Source of the DNA: Croceibacterium_B sp963811255
GTDB taxonomy: Bacteria > Pseudomonadota > Alphaproteobacteria > Sphingomonadales > Sphingomonadaceae
Reading direction: 5' to 3'
Assembly (NCBI GenBank): GCA_963811255.1
Contig: CAWEQI010000003.1
Location: 992,001 to 1,056,000 of the forward strand
DNA length: 64,000 bases
The position numbers were made by a program, and so were the translations under genes. This document shows positions 34,728-43,094 of this stretch, piece after piece. Numbering within the stretch: position 1 is the stretch's first letter; the number at the start of each line of letters is the position of its first letter. The notes below the pieces were generated by a model. That model had not been told where the DNA came from. It saw only the letters and a list, made by a program, of their open reading frames with translations, and ran no database searches.

Positions 34728-35950
34728 AGCCGCTCGGGCCGATCCCCGCGGGATTTACCGCGCTCGACGGCGAGCTGGCGGTCGGCGGGCGCCGCACGAG
34801 CGCGCTGGTCGAGGAGGCGGGCGGAACGCCGCTGTTCGTCTATTCGGCCGAAATGATCCGCCGGCGCATGGCCGACTTGCGCGTCGCCATGCCCGATCGC
34901 TTGCGCATTCATTATGCTATGAAAGCAAACCCATACGCGCCAATCCTCGAATTGATGCGAGATTTGGTCGACGGCTTCGATATCGCCTCGCAAGGCGAGT
35001 TGGGAATGGCGCTGGCCGCCGGGCTGCCGGCGGGGCGGATCAGCTTTGCCGGGCCGGGCAAGCGCGACGACGAACTGACCGCGGCGATCGTCGCCGGTGT
35101 CTCGCTTAACCTTGAATCCGAGAACGAAGCGCATCGGGCGCTGGCGATTGCCGACCAATATGGCGTCACCCCGCGACTGGCGATCCGCGTCAATCCCGAT
35201 TTCGAGCTGCGCGGTTCGGGCATGAAGATGGGCGGCGGCGCCAAACCGTTCGGGCTCGACGCTGAGCGCGTGCCGGCGCTGGCGCGCGAGGTGATCGCCG
35301 CCGGGGCGGCGTGGCGCGGGCTGCACATCTTCGCCGGCAGCCAAGCGCTCGACGCCGAGGCGATCGCCGAAACCCAGGCCAACGTGCTGAATCTCGCCGC
35401 CGGGTTGGCCGAAGCGATCGGACAGCCGCTGCCGCACCTCAACATGGGCGGCGGGTTCGGCATTCCCTATTTCCACAGCGACGAGCCGCTTGACGTCACG
35501 GCGGTGGGCGCGGCGCTGGGCGAAAGGTTTGCCGCGCTACCCGACGCGCTGACGTCAACCGAGTTCGCGATCGAGCTCGGCCGTTACCTCGTCGGCGAGG
35601 CGGGCGTGTACCTGGCGCGGATCGTCGATCGCAAAGTGAGCCACGGCGCGACGTACCTGATCACCGACGGCGGTTTGCACCACCAGTTGGCGGCTTCGGG
35701 CAACTTCGGCACGGTGGTTCGCCGCAACTATCCCGCGGCGATCGCCAGCCATTTCGCCGAGCCGGCGAGCGAGGAAGCGAGCATCGTCGGCTGCCTGTGC
35801 ACCCCGCTCGACCGGCTCGCTGATCAGGCGCTGCTGCCGCACGCCGGCGTCGGCGACCTGGTCGCCATCTTCTGCGCCGGCGCTTACGGGGCGACCGCCA
35901 GCCCGGCGGCGTTTCTTGGGCAAGGGCCGGCGCGGGAGATGCTCGTCTGA
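34724..35950 (+). CDS. PLP-dependent decarboxylase, exosortase A locus
   Basis: A 408-residue fold-III (alanine racemase-like) decarboxylase related to diaminopimelate and ornithine decarboxylases. The PLP Lys is K67 in HYAMKANPY. The phosphate-binding glycines are in NMGGGFGIP, and the C-terminal substrate Cys region is VGCLCTPLDRL, with AGAYGATASPAAF near the end. It would decarboxylate an amino acid, possibly one attached to the adjacent carrier protein. GTG 34724 overlaps the intended ligase stop by 4 bases (GTGA). Because of the ligase frameshift it is also in frame with the ligase. Confidence 0.88.
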   Translation: MKPLGPIPAGFTALDGELAVGGRRTSALVEEAGGTPLFVYSAEMIRRRMADLRVAMPDRLRIHYAMKANPYAPILELMRDLVDGFDIASQGELGMALAAGLPAGRISFAGPGKRDDELTAAIVAGVSLNLESENEAHRALAIADQYGVTPRLAIRVNPDFELRGSGMKMGGGAKPFGLDAERVPALAREVIAAGAAWRGLHIFAGSQALDAEAIAETQANVLNLAAGLAEAIGQPLPHLNMGGGFGIPYFHSDEPLDVTAVGAALGERFAALPDALTSTEFAIELGRYLVGEAGVYLARIVDRKVSHGATYLITDGGLHHQLAASGNFGTVVRRNYPAAIASHFAEPASEEASIVGCLCTPLDRLADQALLPHAGVGDLVAIFCAGAYGATASPAAFLGQGPAREMLV

Positions 35951-35956
35951 AAGCTC

Positions 35957-35972
35957 CTCCCCTTCAGGGGAG
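35957..35972 (+). terminator. Weak hairpin after the decarboxylase
   Basis: A 6-bp stem (CTCCCC at 35957-35962 with GGGGAG at 35967-35972) and a TTCA loop sit 6 bases after the stop. There is no T-run, so termination is uncertain. Confidence 0.3.
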
Positions 35973-36043
35973 AGGAATGATGCGCGGAACGCTCGTTTAG
36001 ACTTCCGAGGCGGTCCGTCCCGTTACGAGACAGGGCCGAGAAA

Positions 36044-36068
36044 GCCCGGAAAACCGCCGGTTTTGGGC
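36044..36068. repeat. Inverted repeat upstream of the polysaccharide operon
   Basis: AAAACC (36050-36055) pairs with GGTTTT (36059-36064), with flanking GCCC (36044-36047) and GGGC (36065-36068) able to pair outside two-base and no-base bulges. It lies about 120 bases before the export lipoprotein start in the 236-base gap that must hold the operon promoter. It may be an operator or a leader hairpin. Confidence 0.35.
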
Positions 36069-36186
36069 GTCAAGACTAACGCAATGTTCACCCTTTTTCG
36101 AGACAAGGCGCACCGGATCCGCGGGGGCACGGACTGGCTGCGTGACGTCGCAGCGGGTTGCGGCCCGGCCATATCGAGGTTTTAGC

Positions 36187-36831
36187 ATGCTGTACTACTC
36201 CGCCGCCCGCCTTCTCGCCGTCAGCGCGCTGGCGAGCCTCGTCTTGAGCGGCTGCGCCAGCGCGCCCGACGGGCACCTGCCGCCGGCCAATTTCGTGTCG
36301 ATGCAGGAAAGTCCGGGCGAAGACTACGTGATCGGTCCGCTCGACACGCTGACGATCGACGTGTGGCGCAACGCCGAACTGAGCGCGAAAGATGTTCAGG
36401 TGCGGCCCGACGGACGCATCACCACGCCGCTTGTTTCGGACATGCCGGCGGTCGGCAAGACGCCGACGATGCTGGCCGAGGACATCCGCCTGCAGCTGTC
36501 GCAATACATCACCGATCCGATCGTGACGGTGATGGTCGACAAGTTCGCCGGCACCTTCAGCCAGCAGATCCGCGTCGTCGGCGCCAGCGAGAAGCCGGCT
36601 TCGCTGCCGTACCGCGCGAACATGACCGTGCTCGACGCGATGATCGCGGTCGGCGGCCTGGGCGAATACGCCAGCGCCAACCGCGCCAAGCTGGTCCGCT
36701 TCGACAAGCAGTCGGGCAAGCAGAAGGAATATGGGCTGCGGCTGGGCGACCTGCTCAAGAAGGGCGACACCAGCGCCAACGTGATGCTGCAGCCCGGCGA
36801 CGTGATCATCATCCCGGAGAGCATGTTCTGA
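36187..36831 (+). CDS. Polysaccharide export lipoprotein (Wza-like), XrtA locus
   Basis: A 214-residue outer-membrane lipoprotein of the polysaccharide export family, forming the secretion channel. The signal ends LVLSGC with lipidated Cys at residue 23. The export domain (about 45-130) contains DYVIGPLDTLTIDVWRN and VRPDGRITTPLVSD, and a SLBB-like domain (about 135-210) contains GASEKPASLPYRANM and LQPGDVIIIPES. ATG 36187 is preceded by GAGG. It is the first gene of a ten-gene plus-strand operon and is one base from the chain-length gene. Confidence 0.93.
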   Translation: MLYYSAARLLAVSALASLVLSGCASAPDGHLPPANFVSMQESPGEDYVIGPLDTLTIDVWRNAELSAKDVQVRPDGRITTPLVSDMPAVGKTPTMLAEDIRLQLSQYITDPIVTVMVDKFAGTFSQQIRVVGASEKPASLPYRANMTVLDAMIAVGGLGEYASANRAKLVRFDKQSGKQKEYGLRLGDLLKKGDTSANVMLQPGDVIIIPESMF

Positions 36832-36832
36832 C

Positions 36833-38359
36833 ATGAGTGACATGCTCGACGAGCTGCGCACGGCGCTGTGGGCGGTGTGGAACCGGCGCTGGCTGGCGCT
36901 CGGCGTCGCCTGGGGCGTGTGCGTGCTCGGCTGGCTGGTCATCGCGCTGGTGCCGAACACCTACGAATCCGACGCGCGCATCTTCATCCAGCTCGACGAC
37001 ATGCTGGCCGACCAGATCGGCATCACCGCCGCCGCGCGCGACAAGGATATCGCCCGCGTGCAGCAGACGCTGACCAGTGACGTCAATCTTGAGAAGATCG
37101 TCCGGTCGACCCGGCTCGGCGACAAGGTGACTAACCCAGCCCAGATGCAGTCGGCGATAGCCGCGCTGACCAAGCAGATCACCGTCGTCGCTCAAGGCGA
37201 CACCGGCAGCAACATCTTCAAGATCAGCGCGACCAGCGGCCGCCGGGACCTGTCCGACGCCGAGAACGCCCAGCTGGCGCAAGACATCGTCCAGCAGATG
37301 ATCGACATCTTCAAGGAGCAGAACCTCGGCGGCTCGCGGGCCCAAGTGCGCGACACGATTGCGTTCATGGACCAGCAGCTGGCCGAACGCAGCAAGCAGC
37401 TTCAGGATGCCGAACAGCGCCGGCTGGCGTTCGAATCGAAGTACCCGGACCTGGCCGGCGGCACCGACGCGATCATCGCCCAGTTGAACGGCTACCGCTC
37501 GGAACTGCGCGGGGTCGAGGCCGACCTGGCCGCCGCGCAAAGCTCGCTCGCGGCCGTCAAGGGGCAAATGGCGAGCACACCCAAGACGCTCGTCACTCCC
37601 GATTCGGGCGGGCCCGCCGCCGCGCTGGCGCTGGCCCGGGCCAATCTTGCCTCGCTGCAGGCGCGCGGGCTGACCGAACAACATCCCGACGTGATCGCCG
37701 CCGAGAAGCAGATCGCCGCGCTCAGCAAGGCGGCCAAGGGGCCCGCCGGAGACTATGGCACGCCCAACCCGGCTTACACCTCGCTGCAATCGATCCAGGT
37801 CGAGCGGCAGGCAGCGGTCGAGGCGCTGACCTCGCGCGCGGCGGCGTTGCAACAACAGATTGCGGAAGTTGAGGCGAACGAGGCGCAGGCGCCCGCCGCC
37901 GCCGCCGAGGCCAAGCAGATCAGCCAGGACTACGACGTTCTCAAGGCACAGTACGACAAGCTGCTGGCCGACCGCGAACAGCTGCGCCTGCGCGGGCAGG
38001 TCGAAACCGAGCATAATTCGGTCAAGTTCGACGTGGTCGATCCGCCCAGCGCGCCGCGCAAGCCGGCATCGCCGAACCGGCCGCTGCTGCTGTTCGGCGT
38101 GCTGTTCGTCGGCATCGCGGCCGGGGGCGGGACGGCCTACGGCGTCGGCAAGATGCGCTCGACGTTCGCCACGGCGAGCAAGCTGGAGACCGCTTTCGAG
38201 CTGCCAGTGATCGGGACGATCTCGCTGGCGCTGACGGACGCCACGCGGGCGCTGGAGAAAAGGCGCCGCCGGCTGTTCTACGCCGGGGCCGGCGCTCTGG
38301 GCGGGCTGTTCGTCGTGCTGCTGGCGGCCGAGTTCGTGCAGCGGGGGCTGATTGCATGA
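36833..38359 (+). CDS. Chain-length determinant protein, XrtA locus
   Basis: A 508-residue inner-membrane co-polymerase of the Wzz/GumC type, which sets polysaccharide length and bridges to the export channel. It has a membrane helix at about 19-40, a long coiled-coil periplasmic region (about 175-395), and C-terminal hydrophobic segments at about 417-440 and 480-505. There is no kinase domain; the kinase is the next gene. The Pro-rich PPSAPRKPASPNRP before the second membrane segment is typical. It overlaps the kinase gene by 4 bases. Confidence 0.92.
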   Translation: MSDMLDELRTALWAVWNRRWLALGVAWGVCVLGWLVIALVPNTYESDARIFIQLDDMLADQIGITAAARDKDIARVQQTLTSDVNLEKIVRSTRLGDKVTNPAQMQSAIAALTKQITVVAQGDTGSNIFKISATSGRRDLSDAENAQLAQDIVQQMIDIFKEQNLGGSRAQVRDTIAFMDQQLAERSKQLQDAEQRRLAFESKYPDLAGGTDAIIAQLNGYRSELRGVEADLAAAQSSLAAVKGQMASTPKTLVTPDSGGPAAALALARANLASLQARGLTEQHPDVIAAEKQIAALSKAAKGPAGDYGTPNPAYTSLQSIQVERQAAVEALTSRAAALQQQIAEVEANEAQAPAAAAEAKQISQDYDVLKAQYDKLLADREQLRLRGQVETEHNSVKFDVVDPPSAPRKPASPNRPLLLFGVLFVGIAAGGGTAYGVGKMRSTFATASKLETAFELPVIGTISLALTDATRALEKRRRRLFYAGAGALGGLFVVLLAAEFVQRGLIA

Positions 38360-39354
38360 CCGAGCAGAGCAAGATCCCGCTGCCGTCTGATCCCGAAACC
38401 AAGGGCAAGTCCCTGTTCGAGCGGGCCGAGGGCCTGTTCGGGCTCGACGCCTTTGCCCCGGCGCCGGTGCCGGACGGCGTTGCCCGGCAGGCCGGCAAGA
38501 AGGCGCCGCCGCTGCCCAAGTCTGAGTCCACGGAACCCGCCGCAAAGCCCGAGGCCGCTGCGAAGGTCGAGACGGCGCCGATTGCGCCCGAGCCGCAAGC
38601 CGAGCCGATCCGTTTCACCGGCCCGCCGCAGGCGATCGACCGCAAGCACCTGGCCGAACAAGGACTGATCCAGCTCGACGGGCGGGTGACCACGCTGCTC
38701 GAGGAATTCCGCATCGTGAAGCGCCAGCTGCTGCTCGCCGCGCGCGCCGGCCGGCGCAACGGCGGCGGGGCCCTGGCGCAGCGAGTGCTGGTATGCTCGC
38801 CGCTGCCGGGCGAGGGCAAGACCTTCTGCGCCACCAACCTGGCGCTGGCGATGGCGGCGGAGAAGGACAGCGAAGTGCTGCTGGTCGACGCCGATTTCGC
38901 CAAGCCGTCGATCCTGTCGACGCTGGGGCTTTCCGGGCGCCAGGGGCTGATGGACGCGCTGGCCGATCCCTCGATCCGGGTCGAAGAGTGCGTGATCACG
39001 ACCGACATCCCCGGGCTCTATGTGCTGCCGGCCGGCAGCCAGACCAGTTCCGACAGCGAATATCTCGCCAGCGAGCGGACAAGCGCGGTGCTCGACCGGC
39101 TGACGCGGGGCGCGCCGAACCGGCTGGTGATTTTCGATTCGCCGCCGGCTCTGGCGGCAACGCCCGCCGCCGAGCTGGCCAAGTACGTCGGCCAGGCGCT
39201 GGTGGTCGCTCGGGCCGACATCACCGGGCAATCGGCGCTGGAAGACGCGCTGTCGCTGCTCTCGGCCTGTCCCGACATCAAGCTGCTGCTCAACGCCGCG
39301 CATTTCAGCCCCAGCGGCCGCCGGTTCGGCAGCTACTACGGCTACGGGGAGTAA
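38356..39354 (+). CDS. Tyrosine-kinase-like (CpsD/BY-kinase) ATPase, XrtA locus
   Basis: A 332-residue cytoplasmic ATPase that regulates polysaccharide assembly with the preceding co-polymerase. A disordered Pro/Ala-rich N-terminus (about 35-95) is followed by Walker A CSPLPGEGKT (about 147-156), Walker A' LLVDADFAKPS (about 176-186) and Walker B LVIFDSPPA (about 252-260). The C-terminus GSYYGYGE has a short Tyr cluster, the likely autophosphorylation site. It overlaps its neighbours on both sides (ATGA and TAATG). Confidence 0.92.
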   Translation: MTEQSKIPLPSDPETKGKSLFERAEGLFGLDAFAPAPVPDGVARQAGKKAPPLPKSESTEPAAKPEAAAKVETAPIAPEPQAEPIRFTGPPQAIDRKHLAEQGLIQLDGRVTTLLEEFRIVKRQLLLAARAGRRNGGGALAQRVLVCSPLPGEGKTFCATNLALAMAAEKDSEVLLVDADFAKPSILSTLGLSGRQGLMDALADPSIRVEECVITTDIPGLYVLPAGSQTSSDSEYLASERTSAVLDRLTRGAPNRLVIFDSPPALAATPAAELAKYVGQALVVARADITGQSALEDALSLLSACPDIKLLLNAAHFSPSGRRFGSYYGYGE

Positions 39355-41000
39355 TGCGGATGGTCCGCCGCTTGCGCGTCGCCGTTCTGGGGCTTGCCGT
39401 TCTCGCGTTTTCGGGCAGCGCCTGGGCGGAGGACGCGCCGCACGCGGTCAAGCCGGACCCGCACATCGACGTCGCGCCCTATATCGAGGCCGAGCAGGTG
39501 GTGACGGACGAGCTCGAGCCGGGCAGCGACACCGTCACCTACAGCACGCTCGCCGCCGGCGTGGATGTCGGCGCGAAGGGGCATTACTCGGCTGCCTCCG
39601 CTTCGGTGCGCTACGAGCGCCATTTCGGCGAGAGCGGCGGCTTTAGCGACAGCGACACGATCAGCGGCATCGCTCGGGCCTCTGTGGCGGTAGTGCCGCA
39701 CGCGGTGACGATCGAGGCCGGAGGGCTCGCCGCGCGCGACAGCGTCGACAGCAGCGGGGGCACCTTCGGCGGCGCGTTTGCCAATGCCGCCAGCACCACC
39801 AGCCGGATCTATTCGGGTTACATCGGGCCGTCGGTCGAAACATATCTCGGAGACCTCCAGGTCGAAGGCCATTACCGCTTCGGCTACACCAAGGTGAAGG
39901 AACCGAGCGCGTTGGTGGTCGGCGCCACCGGCGCGGTGCCAGTCGATCTCGCCGATACGAGCACCACCCACAACGCCCAGGCCCGGATCGGTTTCCGGCC
40001 GTACACCGTGCTGCCGGTCGGCGTCGGCGTCGGCGGGATGTGGGTCCAGCAGAACGTCTCCAACCTCGACCAGCGGGTGCGCGACCGCAACGTGCGCGCG
40101 GACGTGACGGTGCCGCTGAGCCCGACGCTCGCGCTGGTCGGCGGCGCCGGTTACGAGGACGTCGAGGTGTCGAGCCGCGATGCGCTACGCGATTCCGCCG
40201 GCAACCCGGTCATCGGACCCGACGGACGCTACGTCACCGACAAGAGCGCGCCGCGGAAGATCGCCTATCAGACCGACGGCCTGATTTACGACGGCGGAGT
40301 GATGTGGCGCCCGAGCAAGCGCACCTCGCTCGAGGCGCACGTCGGCCGGCGCTACGATTCGATGACCTACTACGGCAACTTTTCGTACAAGCCGAACCCG
40401 CGCGAGAGCGTGAACGTCTCGGTGTACGACGGGATCACCAGCTTCGGCGGACTGATAACCGACCAGTTGGCCGGGCTGCCGGCGGAATTCACCGCCGTCC
40501 GCAATGCGCTGACCGGCGACGTGGGCGGCTGCGTGGCGACGCTCGAAGGCAGCGGCTGCGTGGGCGGAGCCACCAGCTCGCTGGCCTCGGCGGCGTTCCG
40601 CAGCCGAGGCGTTTCGGCGAGCTATGCGATCGACCTCGGTCGTACGACGGCGGGGATTGGCGTCGGCTACGACCGCCGAAAGTTCATCGCCGCGCCGGGC
40701 ACGGCGATCGCTTCGGCCAACGGCGTGATCGCCGAGACCTGGTGGGCGGCGGTCTATGCCAGCACCAAGCTCGACGCGCGCTCGAGCCTGAGCGGCAGCG
40801 CCAGCGCCGACTGGTTCGATAGCGGATTCGCCGGCAACGGCGGCACCGCGGTCGGTTACACCGCCTCGCTGGCCTATTACCGACGGCTGTTTTCCGGCCT
40901 CAGCGGCACCGCCGCCGTCGGCCTCGACGGCATCAAACAAGACAAGCTTCCCGACGTCATGTCCGCCTCGGCCCTGCTGGGCCTGCGGTACGAGTTCTGA
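39354..41000 (+). CDS. PEP-CTERM system-associated outer-membrane beta-barrel protein
   Basis: A 548-residue exported protein. Residues 1-26 form a signal peptide ending SAWA. The rest is a chain of amphipathic beta strands typical of an outer-membrane barrel, ending in Phe (LGLRYEF) as expected for BAM recognition. It corresponds in position and layout to the barrel protein regularly found between the kinase and ExeA-like ATPase in XrtA loci, probably part of the polysaccharide secretion path. The start is ATG 39354 (TAATG overlap); ATG 39360 is also possible. The frame is open far upstream, but only as an antisense-like shadow of the kinase gene. Confidence 0.85.
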   Translation: MRMVRRLRVAVLGLAVLAFSGSAWAEDAPHAVKPDPHIDVAPYIEAEQVVTDELEPGSDTVTYSTLAAGVDVGAKGHYSAASASVRYERHFGESGGFSDSDTISGIARASVAVVPHAVTIEAGGLAARDSVDSSGGTFGGAFANAASTTSRIYSGYIGPSVETYLGDLQVEGHYRFGYTKVKEPSALVVGATGAVPVDLADTSTTHNAQARIGFRPYTVLPVGVGVGGMWVQQNVSNLDQRVRDRNVRADVTVPLSPTLALVGGAGYEDVEVSSRDALRDSAGNPVIGPDGRYVTDKSAPRKIAYQTDGLIYDGGVMWRPSKRTSLEAHVGRRYDSMTYYGNFSYKPNPRESVNVSVYDGITSFGGLITDQLAGLPAEFTAVRNALTGDVGGCVATLEGSGCVGGATSSLASAAFRSRGVSASYAIDLGRTTAGIGVGYDRRKFIAAPGTAIASANGVIAETWWAAVYASTKLDARSSLSGSASADWFDSGFAGNGGTAVGYTASLAYYRRLFSGLSGTAAVGLDGIKQDKLPDVMSASALLGLRYEF

Positions 41001-41020
41001 CGCCCGACGGAGACGATGAG

Positions 41021-42175
41021 ATGTTCCACGATTTCTACGGCCTAACGGGCAAACCCTTCCAGCTGACGCCGGATCCGGCGTTCTATTTCCGCAGCGTGAC
41101 CCACCGGAAGGCGCTGTCCTATCTCGGCTACGGTCTGGCGCAGGGCGAAGGCTTCATCGTCATCACCGGTGAAGTCGGCGCCGGCAAATCCACGCTGGTT
41201 GCCCACCTGGTGAGCACGGTCGACCCGCAGCGCCTCGTCGTGGGGCAGGTCGTCACCAGCAAGCTCGACGAGGAGGAGATCATCCACGTCGTCGCGCAGA
41301 GCTTCGGGCTCGAGGTGGAAGGGCACGACAAGGCAAGCGCGCTCGGCGCGATCGAGAGCTTCCTGCACGAGCAGGCGAGGGCAGGGCGCCGCTGCCTGCT
41401 GGTGGTCGACGAATCGCAGAACCTTTCGGTGCCCGCGCTCGAGGAGTTGCGGATGCTGTCGAACTTCCAGCTCGGCAATCATCCGCTGCTGCAGACGCTG
41501 CTGCTCGGGCAGCCCGAATTCCGGGTGACGCTGCAGGCGAGCCCCGATCTTGAGCAACTGCGCCAGCGGGTGATCGCCGCGCATCATCTCGAACCGATGG
41601 AGAAGGGCGAGATCGAGCCGTACATCATCCACCGGCTGGAGAAGGTCGGCTGGGACGGCAACCCGGCCTTCGACCAGAGGGTGTTCATGGAGCTGTACGA
41701 CGCCAGCGGCGGTATTCCGCGGCGGGTCAACCAAATTGCCAACCGGCTGCTGCTGCTCGGCGCGGTCGAGGAGCGGACGCGGATCGATTCGGCGATGCTC
41801 AAGGCGGTGCTCGATGAGATGGCCGGCGAGAAGGCCTTTCCCGAGGCGGCGCCGAAGCCGATGCCCAAGCCCGAGCCCAAGTTCGAGCCGGTCGCGCCGT
41901 TGAAGCATGAGCCGCGGCTCGACCGCGAAACCGTCGAGGCGATGCTCGCCGAGCGCGACGCGCAGATCGCCGAGCTGCAGCAGGCGGTGGTGGAAATGGC
42001 CAATCGGCACGATGAGGCGGCGATCGCCGCGCTGATGCCCGAGATCGCCACCTTGCAAGAGACGGTCGCCCGGCTCGAGGCCAAGAGCTTCGAGCAGGAG
42101 CGCACGATCCGCCACACGCTGACGATGCTGATCGAGTGGATCGAAAGCGAGATGGACGAAAGCAAGGCCGCTTAA
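41021..42175 (+). CDS. XrtA-associated ExeA-like AAA ATPase
   Basis: A 384-residue ATPase of the ExeA/general-secretion type. Walker A GEVGAGKST is at residues 50-58 and Walker B LLVVDESQNL near 126-135. The arginine-finger region RRVNQIANRLLLLG closes the AAA domain near residue 260. A Pro/Lys/Glu-rich linker (about 285-310) leads into a C-terminal coiled coil (about 312-375) absent from ExeA itself, which probably mediates assembly. Its exact role in polysaccharide export is unknown. The gene lies 20 bases after the barrel gene. Confidence 0.92.
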   Translation: MFHDFYGLTGKPFQLTPDPAFYFRSVTHRKALSYLGYGLAQGEGFIVITGEVGAGKSTLVAHLVSTVDPQRLVVGQVVTSKLDEEEIIHVVAQSFGLEVEGHDKASALGAIESFLHEQARAGRRCLLVVDESQNLSVPALEELRMLSNFQLGNHPLLQTLLLGQPEFRVTLQASPDLEQLRQRVIAAHHLEPMEKGEIEPYIIHRLEKVGWDGNPAFDQRVFMELYDASGGIPRRVNQIANRLLLLGAVEERTRIDSAMLKAVLDEMAGEKAFPEAAPKPMPKPEPKFEPVAPLKHEPRLDRETVEAMLAERDAQIAELQQAVVEMANRHDEAAIAALMPEIATLQETVARLEAKSFEQERTIRHTLTMLIEWIESEMDESKAA

Positions 42176-42188
42176 GAGAGGACCGAGC

Positions 42189-43094
42189 TTGAACGCCGTC
42201 ATTCAACCCATCCGGGCCGAAGCCGGCGGCGCGATCGTCAATGGCCTGTCGGTCGACGTGGAGGACTGGTTCCAGGTCGGCGCGTTCGAAAGCGTGATCG
42301 AGCGCGACGACTGGAACTCGCTCGCCGACCGCGTCGAGCGCAACGTTCACAGTATTCTGGACCTGTTCGACGAGGCCGAGGTCAAGGCGACCTTTTTCGC
42401 GCTCGGCTGGGTCGCCCAGCGCCACGGCGGGATGATGCGCGAGATCATCGTCCGCGGGCACGAGCTGGCGAGCCACGGGTGGGACCATGGGCGGGTATTT
42501 CGGATGGACCGCAAGAGCTTCGGCGAAGACATCGCCCGCGCTCGCAAGGTGCTGGAGGACGCCTCCGGGGTGCGCGTGGTCGGCTACCGCGCGCCAAGTT
42601 TTTCGATCGACCGGCGCACGCCGTGGGCGTTCATGGAGCTGGCCGAGCAGGGCTATCACTATTCCTCGAGCGTCGCGCCGGTCAGCCACGATCATTACGG
42701 CTGGGCCGACGCGCCGCGCTTCGCTTTCAAGCCGCTGCCGTGGTCGGAGCTGATCGAATTGCCGGTGACGACGGCGATGTTCGCCGGCAAGCGGCTGGCG
42801 GCCGGCGGCGGCGGGTTCTTCCGGGTGATTCCCTACGGCTTCACGCGCTGGGCGATCCGCCAGGTCAACGCGCGCGACGAGCGCCCGGCGGTGTTCTATT
42901 TCCACCCGTGGGAAATCGACCCCGGGCAGCCGCGCGTCGCCGGGGCGCCGCTCAAGTCGCGCCTGCGGCATTACACCAACCTCGACAAAATGGCCGGCAA
43001 GCTGCGCCAGCTGGTCGGTGAATTCGCCTGGGGGCGGATGGACTTGCTGGCACATCGCGAGGCCGCGCGGCTCGACGGCGAGGCGGTCGCGTGA
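42189..43094 (+). CDS. XrtA-system polysaccharide deacetylase
   Basis: A 301-residue NodB-fold deacetylase with the C-terminal extension typical of the XrtA-associated group. GLSVDVEDWFQ carries the catalytic/metal Asp residues and ASHGWDHGRV the metal His residues, followed by RAPSFSIDRRTPW. It would remove N-acetyl groups from the exported polysaccharide. The start is TTG 42189, preceded by GAGG at 8 bases, with no in-frame ATG nearby. It overlaps the FemAB-like gene by 4 bases. Confidence 0.92.
   Translation: MNAVIQPIRAEAGGAIVNGLSVDVEDWFQVGAFESVIERDDWNSLADRVERNVHSILDLFDEAEVKATFFALGWVAQRHGGMMREIIVRGHELASHGWDHGRVFRMDRKSFGEDIARARKVLEDASGVRVVGYRAPSFSIDRRTPWAFMELAEQGYHYSSSVAPVSHDHYGWADAPRFAFKPLPWSELIELPVTTAMFAGKRLAAGGGGFFRVIPYGFTRWAIRQVNARDERPAVFYFHPWEIDPGQPRVAGAPLKSRLRHYTNLDKMAGKLRQLVGEFAWGRMDLLAHREAARLDGEAVA

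Noticed and set aside
36115..36140. Sigma-54-like GGGCAC...GGC sequence before the polysaccharide operon
   Set aside because: Spacing between the GG and GC elements is off by one when the CAC is aligned, and the TTGC element is missing, so it is not a credible site.
38793..39353. N-terminal extension of the outer-membrane barrel protein
   Set aside because: It overlaps the kinase gene out of frame; the signal peptide starts at 39354.
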